From Pyropia yezoensis (taxonomy: Eukaryota > Rhodophyta > Bangiophyceae > Bangiales > Bangiaceae): a stretch of DNA of 64,000 bases. The DNA lies in the NCBI GenBank assembly GCA_009829735.1, contig CM020620.1, positions 22,852,020 through 22,916,019 of the forward strand, written 5' to 3'. Made by a program: the position numbers and the translations under genes. The notes under the pieces are model-generated. The model saw nothing but the letters and a program-made list of their open reading frames with translations. It was not told the origin of the DNA and ran no database searches. This document shows positions 42,073-51,760 of the stretch, piece by piece (positions within the stretch are counted from its first letter, which is position 1; each line of letters starts with the position of its first letter).

Positions 42073-43989
42073 CTAGCGTTCCATATGCCCACCCCCACCA
42101 CTATAGGGACCGCCCGACCACGAACCCCCAGGGTCGTAGGCCGGTAGCGGAGGGGCGTAACCCACTCGGGAGGGCCCCGGAGTGGAAGCACTGGGAGGGG
42201 CCCGCCGACTCGCGGACCCATCCCCGTCGTAAGAAAGATGTCCGGAGGTGCTCCCTCCGTGACGCGGAAGCTGCTGCTGAGTCGACAGCAGCCGTTGGAC
42301 AAACTCGTGTCCAACCGCGAGGCGAGTGACCGCAACTGCCAATGACTGTCGCGCTGTGGCTGAGTCGCCCGACGCGAGGAAGTGACTGACACGCCAGGTG
42401 ACCCAAGCCAACGTGTCAAGGGAGGCCACGAGTGAGGCCTTCACCGTGGCGTCATACATAATGGCTCCCAAGTTGGGAAGCATCTCGCCGACGCCACGCG
42501 CAATCGGCATCGGGACCGGAGTTCGGACCGGTAGCGAACCCAACGCCACGTCGGGGAAGGGTTCGAGGAACTGGAAGGGTGGAGCCTGAGTCGGCTCCAC
42601 ACACCCCGAGGTCGGAGTCGCGACCCGCGGGGAAGACGTCGGCACAGCTCGCCCGCGGCTTCGAGGGGCTCCTCGATGAGCACCACGACGAGTTGTCGCC
42701 GATGACGTCGCCCACCCAGAGCCAGGGGGCGACGTAGAGGGAGTAACCCCCTCCGCGTAGGGAAGGGAAGGGTCCCCCAACCCCTCACGCAGGAGCAGCT
42801 GCCCCTGCACCAGAGTATGGGTGACATGGACGAACTCCCGGGGTGGCTCACTCTCCAACCCCGGCTCTGAACGCTTGTTGCGGCGGAGGAAGGGGTCCAG
42901 CTGCGCCCAATCGAGTCGATTGTGCAGGGTGACCATACCCTTGAGGAGGAACGGAGCCAGGTCCCCCGCGCCCAAGGCTAACCAGTGGAAGCGAAGGGTT
43001 TCCACACCCTCCACCAGAGCCGGTGGGAGGTGCCACAGGTAACCCCGATGGACTACATCGGAGTACCAGCCCCGAGCCACCACGACCACCCAGTGCGTGG
43101 CGAGGTAGGCGAAGACCCGGTTGCCCTCCGAGCTGGAGCGTAGCACGGAGCCAAAGTAGGCAACGAGGAGGGGGATCCGAGCCGGAAACCCACAAGGTAC
43201 CTCCACTGTCTCCCACCACCCCGGGAGAAGAGGGCACTGGTGCTCACGCTCCTCCAGAGGTACGTGGGTGAACTCCACCCGCGACCCGTGGATAAGGAAG
43301 CCCGAGGAGCCCCGGAGTCGGAACTCCTCTCGCACCACACCGTGTCGGGCGTGGGCGTCCTCTCCGCCCAGGTAGGGACGGGGAAGGGCACACCACTCGG
43401 TAGACACCACCGCGTGGGTGTCGTCGATCTCCACGTCGCCCGACCCCATGGCGAGGGAGGTTGACAACGCCTGGACTTCAGGCGCGTCCGCCAGGCAGAG
43501 TAGCGCTGGTAGGTCGCAGACCACCCCATCAGGTAGAGTCACCTGGTTGGGATTCCGACGAGTCCGGCGGAACCATACGTAGGTCCGCCGTGGCTCGGGG
43601 ATGATCAAGTAGACATCCTTGAGCTTGCAGTCGGGAAGCTCCCCGACTGACTTGGGAGGCGCCCAGGCTCGGGGCCCCATAGGAGGACGGGGCCGCGGCG
43701 GGAGTAGCAGCCGCGACTCAGGAAGGCGGGGGATGGGAGTCAAATCCCCTTCCGCCACCGGGTTGGAAGACCCATCCCCCGGTGGGACCACAGCCGAGGG
43801 GGCAGTAGGAGGTGATGGGGCGGGGACGGTTGAGGCGGCCGCCTCCGACCCTCGCCCGGGACGAGTCGTCTCCATGGCCGACCCCCGGCTGAGAGACTCC
43901 TCAGTCCCGAGGGCCTCCTCTCCCGCCCGTCGCTTGTCCGACAGAGACGACGGGGACGGGGACAAAGGCCGACTCGGCTCACCCGCCAT
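42073..43989 (-). CDS. Antisense ORF of element B, conserved family, function unknown
   Basis: A 638-residue ORF on the strand opposite gag-pol, between pol and the 3' LTR, starting at AAGATGGCG. Residues 1-110 are Pro/Ser-rich. A folded-looking core spans about 110-400. A Ser/Pro/Arg linker follows, then a helical region (PNLGAIMYDATVKASL, VSHFLASGDSATARQSL) and a Gly/Ser-rich tail. The core matches the antisense ORF of D by blocks: WWETVEVPCGFP versus WWPQVEVPYGFP, LWHLPPALVEG versus LWHLPLRLLQG, REGLGDPSLPYAEGV versus QEGLGIGDYPYAPGV. Such cross-element protein conservation, equal length and equal position argue for real coding. No known domain, signal peptide or membrane segment is seen. 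It needs its own promoter, presumably in 43990-44999. Confidence 0.8.
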   Translation of the reverse strand: MAGEPSRPLSPSPSSLSDKRRAGEEALGTEESLSRGSAMETTRPGRGSEAAASTVPAPSPPTAPSAVVPPGDGSSNPVAEGDLTPIPRLPESRLLLPPRPRPPMGPRAWAPPKSVGELPDCKLKDVYLIIPEPRRTYVWFRRTRRNPNQVTLPDGVVCDLPALLCLADAPEVQALSTSLAMGSGDVEIDDTHAVVSTEWCALPRPYLGGEDAHARHGVVREEFRLRGSSGFLIHGSRVEFTHVPLEEREHQCPLLPGWWETVEVPCGFPARIPLLVAYFGSVLRSSSEGNRVFAYLATHWVVVVARGWYSDVVHRGYLWHLPPALVEGVETLRFHWLALGAGDLAPFLLKGMVTLHNRLDWAQLDPFLRRNKRSEPGLESEPPREFVHVTHTLVQGQLLLREGLGDPSLPYAEGVTPSTSPPGSGWATSSATTRRGAHRGAPRSRGRAVPTSSPRVATPTSGCVEPTQAPPFQFLEPFPDVALGSLPVRTPVPMPIARGVGEMLPNLGAIMYDATVKASLVASLDTLAWVTWRVSHFLASGDSATARQSLAVAVTRLAVGHEFVQRLLSTQQQLPRHGGSTSGHLSYDGDGSASRRAPPSASTPGPSRVGYAPPLPAYDPGGSWSGGPYSGGGGHMER

Positions 43990-44999
43990 CTTGAATAACC
44001 TTGACCAACTCGGTGAGGTTAAGCACGGGGGGGGGATACGACCCGCTCCCCCTCCTTGACCGCCACCAGGTTAAATCAACCTGGGCCTTGAACAACAGGG
44101 GGGGGACACGACTCACACCCCCCAACGACAACAAAGAAGCCCGACACAAGGGGCAGCGCGGGGAAAACACAACCCCGCCGACGAAGAGCAACAAGGGGGG
44201 GGGACACAACCCACGCCCCCACCGACAACGAAGACGCCCGACACAGGGGCAGGGAGGGGGAAGAGACCACCCCAAGCGGCGACACAAACCGCACGGCGGG
44301 AAGAGACAGACCCGCCGACGCGAGGGAGCAGCGGCGGGAAGACACACACCCGCCCGCACACACGAAGGGGAGAGAAGACCTCGCACCGGCGGCCGAGTAC
44401 CACCGCCGGCGACCGAGTGCAACACCCCGAACTCGGGGTGCGCACACCCCTCAACCCTGACTAGAAGGGGGGGGGAAAGGAGTGAGGAACACCCCGCAGA
44501 GAGCCAGCTGGGGGTGGATCGAGCTCTAAGGGGGGGACACAACCCGACCCCCCGAGAGCAACCGTACCCCAACTGAAGGGGAAGGTGCAGGTCGACGTTC
44601 CGAGTGAGAACGTCGACGCCCTACTCCTCCAGTTGAGGGGCAGGGGGTGTGCCGGAGGAACGCCGACACCCAGGTTAGGGGGCCCACCCACACGGGAGTC
44701 CACCCGTGGAGCACCCTGACCAGGTGGGGGACGACTTTCCCCCACACCTGTTTCGCGTGGAGGGGGCTCCTCTACCCAGGTAAGGGCAGAGAGCGCACCC
44801 CACGGAGAGGGACTGCCTCTCCCGGAGGGCCCCGCCGGACGCGAGTGCAACCCCGGCGTAACCCTGGTGCACGCTAGACGCCAGCGATGCACCGTACTTT
44901 GCATCCCGACTCGGGAATTGCATCCTCCTCTCCCGGTCACTGCGACTCGCAGCTGATTGGACGTCCACCGGGACGGCTGGACTTTTGAGAAGGGGGGAA
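43990..44999. other. Element B 3' region: presumed promoter side of the antisense ORF
   Basis: About 1 kb without a defensible ORF. It carries repeated polypurine motifs of the form A(G)7-9ACACRAC near 44098, 44190 and 44530, another G run near 44467, and the true polypurine tract before the 3' LTR. It precedes the antisense ORF, so it should contain that transcript's promoter and leader. Confidence 0.5.
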
Positions 45000-45538
45000 T
45001 GTGGGAGATTGGGCCGGAATTCGGTACCAATACTTTGGAGATTCGGGTCAAGTGGACCTGACCGGAAGTCGAAATTCATCCCACCCACGATGGTGAAACT
45101 TCTGACTTCTGGACGGAAATTCGACTAGGACTTCCGACATACTAGAGCAGGGTAATGCTGCTGGTATTTGTTTCTTGGGATTTTTGCACGGGAGCCAGAC
45201 GGATTTCTACGCTTTGAGTGCTTTGCATGTGGAGTGATATGATTGGTTTGTTTGAGGGTTCATTTTCTGAGTGTTTTGAGGGGTTGCGTGAGCGTGTGAG
45301 GAGGGTTGATAAGGAGGGACAGCAAGGCGGGGAGGGCCCACCTTGGCTGGCCAAGCAAGTTAACACCGTCTGGCTCCGACACATCTTGTTCGTGCCTTGG
45401 TGAGCTGACCCGTTCACCACACGCAAGTTCCGTGTTCGGCTGTGTGGAGGTGCTTGCTTCCGGTGTCCCAAGTTGGGATATCGGCAATACTCCTCTTCCT
45501 TCCCTGACTCGGGGTTGGTGGTTGGGAGTACTGCTACA
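45000..45538 (+). repeat. 3' LTR of element B (539 bp)
   Basis: Identical to the 5' LTR in my comparison. Preceded by the polypurine tract and followed by the GACAG duplication (45539-45543). Confidence 0.97.
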
Positions 45539-45543
45539 GACAG
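45539..45543 (+). repeat. Right target-site duplication of element B (GACAG)
   Basis: Copy of 35295-35299. The pre-insertion site reads CTAAGACAGCTGTTCTACG. Confidence 0.95.
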
Positions 45544-46636
45544 CTGTTCTACGCAAAGGGCTGTGAGCTGGATGCCACTCGCGTGTGGCTGGGAGTTGCC
45601 CCGCGACCGGACCCCCCTCCGCCTGTATGCCGATGCGGCGCTGACGCCCCCACCGACGGCCGGCACTTTTTTTTGCCTTTTGCCACAGGTCGCACAGCCG
45701 TCCGTGGCGGCTCCACAACCGCATCTTGCACCTGGTGGAAGGGGCGCTGGAGCGGACGCCGATCTGGACAGGTATCAAGCTGGACCTGGAGCTTGACCCT
45801 GCCGCCCGGGACTTTCGCCGCCGCGAACTTCGGGCGGAGCGGGTGGGGTCGGGCGAGGTTGTGTGGGGGGACGTCTCTGTGGCGTGCCCCTTTGCTGTAC
45901 GCGAACATGGGCCACTCGCCTCTGTGCCCGCTGGCCTGATACAAAACGTGAGCGTAGCCATATGCCGGTCGTGGCGACCGGGGTTGGGACGGGACACAAC
46001 AATGTTGTGAGCTTCAGGGCATGCCTGATGGAGGAGAAGCGGGCGCGGAATCGGCGGAGCTGGACTAGGTCCAAGAGGGCGAAACACAATCCGCGGGTTC
46101 AGTCAGGCGAGCCCGGCGCTCGTCGTAATCACCAATTTCACGAAAAAACAAAGACGCTTTGCTGAACCACTCAATGTGTAAAGGTATTGGTAAGTAATAC
46201 GTTTCAGTAAGGTCTGCAGCCCGAGGCTACTTTTTTCACTGACCTGCGGCTTCCAATTTGGGTTTGCCCATACTCCTCACTACGTTTACGACTTTCTGTA
46301 TGCATGCGTAGTCCACAGTAGGTGACTTTGCCACTTCGAAAAGTATCTAGTCGGAGCCCGCCTCTGTTCATAGACACGAAGCCCACCACTGAACAACAGC
46401 GGTACCCCTGTGGGACATGCGTCCTATGTGGAGACTTTGTAATTCGTTTTAGCGTGATTTCGAGCATGCAGCTGTTTTGCGCTTCGCTCACTTGTGTCTT
46501 CCATCGTGAGGTAGCCCATTTGGTTCAATACGTCATAAACACATACATCACTACCCGACCAAAAGGTGCGCATTTGCAGCACGCATCCCGTGTGTGAATG
46601 GTGCGCACACGTTCCAGTGCGAATTCACGGCTGTGG
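45544..46636. other. Host-like DNA with a gene fragment, product unknown
   Basis: From 45690 to about 45960 the plus strand encodes a protein-like stretch (PWRLHNRILHLVEG, TPIWTGIKLDLELDP, GEVVWGDVSVACPFAVREHG). It is preceded by a T-rich tract ending GCCACAG that resembles a 3' splice site. Another protein-like stretch, LFYAKGCELDATRVWLGV, starts directly at the element B junction in a different frame. The two may be exons of one gene, but phases did not match cleanly. I recognise no family. The DNA from 46050 to 46636 is AT-richer and empty. Confidence 0.3.
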
Positions 46637-47478
46637 TACCATCGTCAAGATGCTACAGTGCTACGTGGCTGAGCACTCGAATACTCGGGACAGGCTCCTG
46701 TTCGTCTTAACCCTGGCATACAATGCCAGGCCACACCGGAGCACGAACATTGCCCCACTGGAGGGGGTCATGCCCCTGGGCGTGGGGAACCTCACCCTGC
46801 CACCGGGTAGGTGCACTCGGTATGATACGTCGAAGGGCCGACCGGCCGAACGGATCCATCTGGCTTGGTTGGCCAAGCTATCATGGATGATCCCTCCTCT
46901 CAAGGGTGCCCTTGACCGAACTCAACTTCGGTATAAGAAGAACTTCGACACCCGGGTACGGGTGCGCCACACTAACCTGACAACAGGTGACTGGGTGTAC
47001 ATCCGACACCAGAAGTTCCGAGCGAACAAGCCCATGCAACCGGTCAAGGGACCGTACCAGATCCTACACAGGGACGGGCACTCCGTCATCTTCCTCTCCG
47101 ACACGGAGATACAACGCATCAGTATGAACGATGTCACACCGGTACCGAAGCCGGAACAGCCTCAGCCGGTACCGGCTGGGCTGCTACATGAAGCGCTTAC
47201 CACCCCCGATCAGATAATCCCGTGGGCCCGGATGGAATCCCATACCAAGTAGAGAGCATCGTCGAACATACCCCACCCGACCAGATCCCGGGTACTTGAA
47301 GGTCATGTGGGTCGGTTACGGCTCACCAACCTGGGAACGGGCAACTAAAATGCCCCGCCAGCTACTCATGCTATACATGAGGCGACACCGCCTATTGCAG
47401 CAGCCCATCAGACACCGACTCCGGCTGTTGGGGGGTGGGTGTAGCAATATGGATGTCCGGAGTGCGACCCGCATATAG
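46637..47478 (+). pseudogene. pol: Pol 3' remnant of a C-family element (integrase C-terminus, chromodomain)
   Basis: The sequence from ACCATCGTCAAG onward closely matches the end of element C's integrase near 63735. The frame is open to a stop at 47250-47252, covering the region after the integrase glutamate and a GPY/F-like segment (VKGPYQILHRDGH). A chromodomain-like stretch (KVMWVGYGSPTWERA) follows in a shifted frame to about 47390. The 5' part of the element is missing, and the left boundary at about 46637 is abrupt. There is no antisense ORF between this pol end and the LTR, unlike B and D. Confidence 0.88.
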
Positions 47479-47802
47479 GGGGGCTACTTCTAAGCCTTAA
47501 CTCTCAAGTCGGGAGTTCACTGTGGGTACAGTATCTACGAGTTACATATAACCAGGGGGACTCGCGTCTTGGAGTGGAGGGTAGCTAGTAGTATCTCCGA
47601 GGGTTTATAACGAGGAGGCCGACGGTGAATCCACCGCCGGCCATGGAAAACAAGAAAAACCCCTTCCATTTGGGCTCCCATCTTGGTCCCGTGGCTTGCG
47701 CTCCAAAGACAGCAACCTTGGCCTCCCGGTGACTTTGTTGACGATCCCCCCTGGTGAGTGTTCCCTGAGAGTGGACAAGTAACGCCTCCTTATTGTGCTA
47801 CA
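47440..47802 (+). repeat. 3' LTR of the C-family remnant (363 bp)
   Basis: Begins TGTAGCA, ends TGCTACA, and is the same length as the LTR at 57552-57914, with scattered substitutions. Preceded by the polypurine tract TTGGGGGGTGGG. Confidence 0.92.
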
Positions 47803-48178
47803 GTGGGGCTTAGACTTACTAAGTAGGGTGTGACATGAGTGGGGCAAGACTTAGTCTTACTATGTCAGGTCGGGCATAGTTGAACTAAGTGGACACTTAA
47901 TCTTAATAAGTTTTACCTTAAAGGGGGGGGATAGCTCCGATAGCATCGAAGTAACCCGGAGCTTACACCGGCATAGGACCTATACTAGGGAGGGTGACCT
48001 CCACAAGTATAACCCAACCAATATGGGTTTGGGGGTGAGAAAGCGTGGGGCGAGACACGACTAAGCCAGACAAAGAACTTCCCGAAGGCATCGGGGAGAG
48101 GCAAGCAACGCCCCCACAGGGGATCAGTTTAGACTCACTACTACCCGGTCACCATGAGGGTCACGGGGTCCCTCTCGC
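47803..48178. other. Unassigned DNA between C-family LTR and antisense-ORF remnant
   Basis: TTAGACTTACTAAGT-type repeats at 47810-47920 and a G run at 47923-47930. No ORF or element boundary recognised. Confidence 0.35.
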
Positions 48179-49093
48179 TCAAGTCGACACCGCCTCGCTC
48201 CCAAGACACAACCCCCAGTAGGGGGTCCCCCCACCGGCAGAAGCGGGCCATTCACGCATTGCTGCATACACCTCCCCACTCCACCTGTCGGCAATCTCAC
48301 GACGGTCAACCGCCTGAGGCACCTCAGTGCAAAGCTCCACTAGAGTGCTGCGACCAGCCTCCACTGACTCCAGGGCTTCCTGGATGCGGTCCAGTACCCC
48401 TCCGAGTACACGCGCGGTACCAACCAGCGCTGCACCTGAAGGGATGTCCCCCCAGCTACCCGAGAGCCCCTCTCGCAACTCGCGGGTAATTAGGGCGTCA
48501 ACGCCCTCATAACATAGACGGGAGCCGCCGTCGGGCATCACGGGGGCATACGATTACACCTCCGCAGCCGGAGGGACCAACACGGCCACCGCAGGAGCTG
48601 ACACGGCAGCCGCAGGAGCCGGCGCAGCTACCGCTGGAGCCGGCGACGCCCAGTACGGGACACGGCCCGAACGCGGGGGGTAGACATACCTCAGGGAAGC
48701 AGCACCACCGGCTACCCGGCGGGATTCCCCCCGTCGACGGGACGTCACAAGTCCCCCACCCGTAGACTCCCACTCATGGTAACGGCGAGGAGCTCTCGCC
48801 CCCGTAGGGGTAGGGTTCCCGAACGACGGGGCCAACACCTGAAGAGTATCAGGCAGGACCATGGGGATCCCCAGGTGAGCGACGACCTCGGTAGACGCCC
48901 ACCCGCGATAGCCGTCCTCACCCGAGTTAACTCGGCGGATACGAAGGGAGTGACGAGGCATGGGAAGAGCCCCAGCCTGCGGCTCCCGGAATGGGGGCAA
49001 GGTCGTTATAACTGACCAGCTCACGGCATCGTGAAGAGCCATGTTGGAGATGAAGCGCTCATCGTCATCTGGGCGATATGTGTCAGGATTCAT
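48179..49093 (-). pseudogene. Remnant of a third antisense-ORF homologue
   Basis: A minus-strand reading frame of about 305 codons interrupted by one TAA (48554-48556). The first part contains NMALHDAVSWSVI, comparable with D EMLRLHKFIEWESI and B MVTLHNRLDWAQL, then a Pro/Ala linker. The part after the stop (MPDGGSRLCYEGVDALITREL, then helical sequence) resembles the C-terminal helical region of B. The stop falls in the linker, the same place as in D. The N-terminal half is missing; homology ends at about 49093. No matching pol or LTR adjoins it. The similarity is weaker than between B and D, so homology is probable rather than certain. Confidence 0.5.
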
Positions 49094-49479
49094 GCAAAAA
49101 TGAATTTCAAGAAAACCAAGTGTTTGCTGGTCGAACCCGCGACCTCGGAAACGCGCTTATCCTTTTTTTTTTCTTTGACTCCTCGCGGTTTGCTACCGCA
49201 TGGGATTGTGCCTACTTATCGGTGAATTCGATCACTTCGTTTTTGATTTGGTTAGTGTGATCCTCGCTTTTGATTTGTTTGATGTGATCCTTGTTTTGAT
49301 TTGGTGGGTGTCCGTGGGCGGGCGTTGTGTGCGCGCATGAGGAGGCGCGACACACTGTTTGTAGAGAGCCCTCCAGGCGATAGGAGGGCTCAACGATAGG
49401 ACAACCAACACAAGCACCTTTGTTCTCTCACATTAATCCCTTAGCTCTGACCGCTCCACTGCGGTAAAGCCCCCACACG
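49094..49479. other. Unassigned AT-richer DNA
   Basis: Contains a repeated TTTTGATTTG-GTGTGATCCT motif (49238-49300, three degenerate copies) and an inverted GAGCCCTCC / GGAGGGCTC pair near 49369-49391. No gene. Confidence 0.4.
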
Positions 49480-50399
49480 TGCGCTACAACAGAGTCCTCC
49501 AGGATGAGGAAGCATGAGGACACCCAGTGCTGGGGATCCCCGCACAGCATACACCCAGAGGTTCCGGTCGCTCCGCATGTCCGAGTCGGGGGGGCCCCGT
49601 AGCTGCGGGTGGCTGCGGCGGCTGCCCGGTTGCCTGCTCCCTGGTAGGCCTTGGGTCAGGCGGAACATGGACTCCCCCAACCGTTTGGGTCTACGCGCAA
49701 TATGCGGGGGTGTCTCCGCACGGACCGCTCATGTAGGCATGGGTTGATGGGCGCTCCCCGTCGTCCGTACATACGGGACACGACGCCCGTCTCCCTCGTT
49801 GACCTGGAACTGGGTCCCTGCCGGGGCGATGTACGCCACCGTCCTTTCGTCATCCAGGACGGGGGTAGCGGGTAGCAACAGGTGGCCCTGTTGGTCCACC
49901 AGGGGTTGCTCCTCACCTGGACGGGGGTACTCGGTCGCCACCAGTACTGGTGCGGCCTTTCGTTCCACCTTCTCTTGCCTCGGTACCGAGGTAAGACTGA
50001 TCTTGCTCCCGTCACCCTTGGGTTTCGAGGCTAGGGCACACTCCAGGTTAAGCACCCGGTAGGCATCCCCCAATGACTTGCACATGTGCATCAGTCGACT
50101 GAGGTTCGTCCGAGCCGTGTTGGCTCCTCGTGCGGATATCCGCACGTAGTTGGGTACTCCTGCGAACAGGACGGCGCGCAGCTCTCCCTACCCTAGGAGT
50201 TTGCCCAGCTCGTAGTCGAGCTCTTGGATTCGGCGTCCGAACATCTCCTCATCCTCCCAGGACTGGGCGGTGGCGGTGCGAAGCGCCCGGTAGTGGTCTT
50301 CGCACTTGTCCTCACTGAGGTAGCTGCTTAGCTGCTCCTTGAGGATCCCACGGTAGTCCATGGGTGTGGCGGCCACCCTCATTCCCGGCATCGGGGATG
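49480..50399 (-). pseudogene. gag: Gag fragment of a C-family element, decayed
   Basis: Minus-strand homology to the C-terminal half of element C gag. It covers a capsid segment (AATPMDYRGILKEQ, DKCEDHYRALRTATAQ), a linker (PRQEKVERKAAPVLVATE) and traces of the zinc knuckle in shifted frames. An in-frame TAG near 50195 and later frameshifts break it. Homology begins sharply at 50399 and fades near 49480. No LTR is attached. Confidence 0.85.
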
Positions 50400-50500
50400 T
50401 GAAAGGACTGAGTCCTTACTGTGCAATTCCTCCTGACTCGCTCAGAATTACCCACGGACCGGCAAATTAAATCTCAGCCGGCAACTACGGTTGGCAAGAC

Positions 50501-50570
50501 TTGCCCGTGGCCGAGCGGATTCCGGCGCCCTCTTTTGATCCTAGACATCCAAGGTTCGACTCCACGTGTC
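50501..50570 (+). other. tRNA-like A-box and B-box pair (pseudo-tRNA or SINE head)
   Basis: TGGCCGAGCGG at 50508-50518 is a good Pol III A-box, and GGTTCGACTCC at 50553-50563 is a good B-box, at the spacing of an intronless tRNA. The T-stem pairs at only three of five positions and the acceptor strands do not pair, so it is not a functional conventional tRNA. Confidence 0.35.
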
Positions 50571-50690
50571 CCTGTGATGACATTGCCCCATGACGCTGGC
50601 GGCTCTACGTTGAGGCCAGCGCGGACACGACAACGTAGCATGGCGGCGTGTCCATGCGGCCGACACCGAGGCGGCTTGACACCGAACGTA

Positions 50691-50790
50691 GAGGCCTCCA
50701 TCCGAGGCCTCAATCCAGGGCCTCAATCCGGGGCCTCCATCCAAGGCGTCCATCCGAGGCTGCCATCCGGACCAATCCGAGACCGCCATC
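50691..50790. repeat. 13-14 bp degenerate minisatellite
   Basis: About seven imperfect head-to-tail units of the form GAGGCCTCAATCC. Confidence 0.75.
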
Positions 50791-50954
50791 CGTGGTTCCA
50801 GAGGGTCCCATGGCCACGACAAGCACCCGCGCCGACGCCGGGTCCTCGGACGGCCATGGAACCCCTCTGAACTCGTACTGTGAGAGAGGGGGCGACCGCC
50901 TACACGGATTTAGAGGCACCTGGCGCCCGACCTTTGAGGGATTACGCGGAGGGC

Positions 50955-51422
50955 TGTGGCAAAAACCACTAGCACACATGCACCCAAGTTGGGGCGGTGT
51001 GCTAGGGCTGCCTCCCGTGTCGGGGGAACCGGAAGAAGTGCAAGTCGCACACACTCTGTCCCTGTTGTGGGGCAAACCCCCCACGGACAAACAAGAGGAT
51101 GGTGTGTGGTCCAACGGTTTCTTGGTCGGGACGGGGACGCAGGGCCAAGCCCCGCTGTCCCTCCCCTTATCCCCCCAGGGTCCACTCAGAATCTCGCCAC
51201 TCAGAATCTCCCACCCCAGCACCTGCCCACCGGGCCACACGAAAATCCAAGACGATAAATGCAGAAAACCCTCAAATCCAAGTTGGATTTACTACTAAGC
51301 TAACTATCCCAAACTTAGGGAATATGAACCCAAATGCAGGGGGAGGAACGGATCAGGCTAGTGGCCTACCGCCCCTTGCATGGCACGTGTTGCCCCCCTA
51401 CCTGGGGGTCAATACTGCCACA
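50955..51422 (-). repeat. 3' LTR of element D (468 bp)
   Basis: Inverse of LTR A with terminal TGTGGCA / TGCCACA. On the element strand it is preceded by the polypurine tract GAGGAGAGGGGAG. Confidence 0.92.
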
Positions 51423-51760
51423 CTCCCCTCTCCTCAGTTCCGACCGACCCGGTCGGCCCTGTGAGGGGGTGCGTAAACGCACGTCTCGGCGTTGGGGGCG
51501 CAACTTACTGTCCCCCAGCGAGTACGTAACGCGGATGTGGAGGCGGTCACGTTGACCGCCCCTCTCCTCATGCTTGCCCACTTGGCAGCTTGCTCTCTTC
51601 AGTTCACACTTCACCATCACCACCACCTCCCCTTCACCTTCAACTGGGCCGCCCCACGCTGGGGAGGCCACCCGTATACCCACGATCCGAGTCCCCCTCA
51701 ACTCGAGGCGGGTCTCGTGCCGCGATAGCCAGAGCATCTCTCCCCAACTTGGGGAGAGCC
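51423..51760. other. Element D 3' region, presumed promoter and leader of the antisense ORF
   Basis: About 340 bp between the LTR and the antisense ORF start. An upstream open frame in the same phase from 51590 is low in complexity. No TATA box seen. Confidence 0.4.

Larger units (their letters stand above)
35300..45538 (+). mobile_element. Element B: complete Ty3/gypsy chromovirus with an antisense ORF
   Basis: A 10,239-bp full-length insertion: 5' LTR, primer-binding site, gag, pol with chromodomain, an ORF on the opposite strand, a polypurine tract (GAGAAGGGGGGAA), 3' LTR. The LTRs are identical over 539 bp in my reading and the element is flanked by GACAG, so insertion is recent. Despite this, gag has an in-frame TAG (37617-37619) and pol an in-frame TGA (38120-38122). 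Confidence 0.97.
50400..50954. other. Unassigned DNA left of element D
   Basis: Holds a tRNA-like A-box/B-box pair and a GAGGCCTCAATCC-type minisatellite, listed separately. No protein gene. Confidence 0.4.

Noticed and set aside
42073..43989. Antisense ORF of B as a mere shadow of a sense ORF
   Set aside because: The sense strand there has only short disconnected frames, and the antisense protein aligns with the D antisense protein along most of its length.
46322..46597. Short plus-strand ORF before the C-family remnant
   Set aside because: Cys-rich chance frame in AT-richer DNA, no homologue recognised, and it runs across the remnant boundary.
49110..49170. Possible tRNA T-arm (GGTCGAACCCGCGACC)
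   Set aside because: No pairing stem around the loop and no A-box or acceptor strand on either side.
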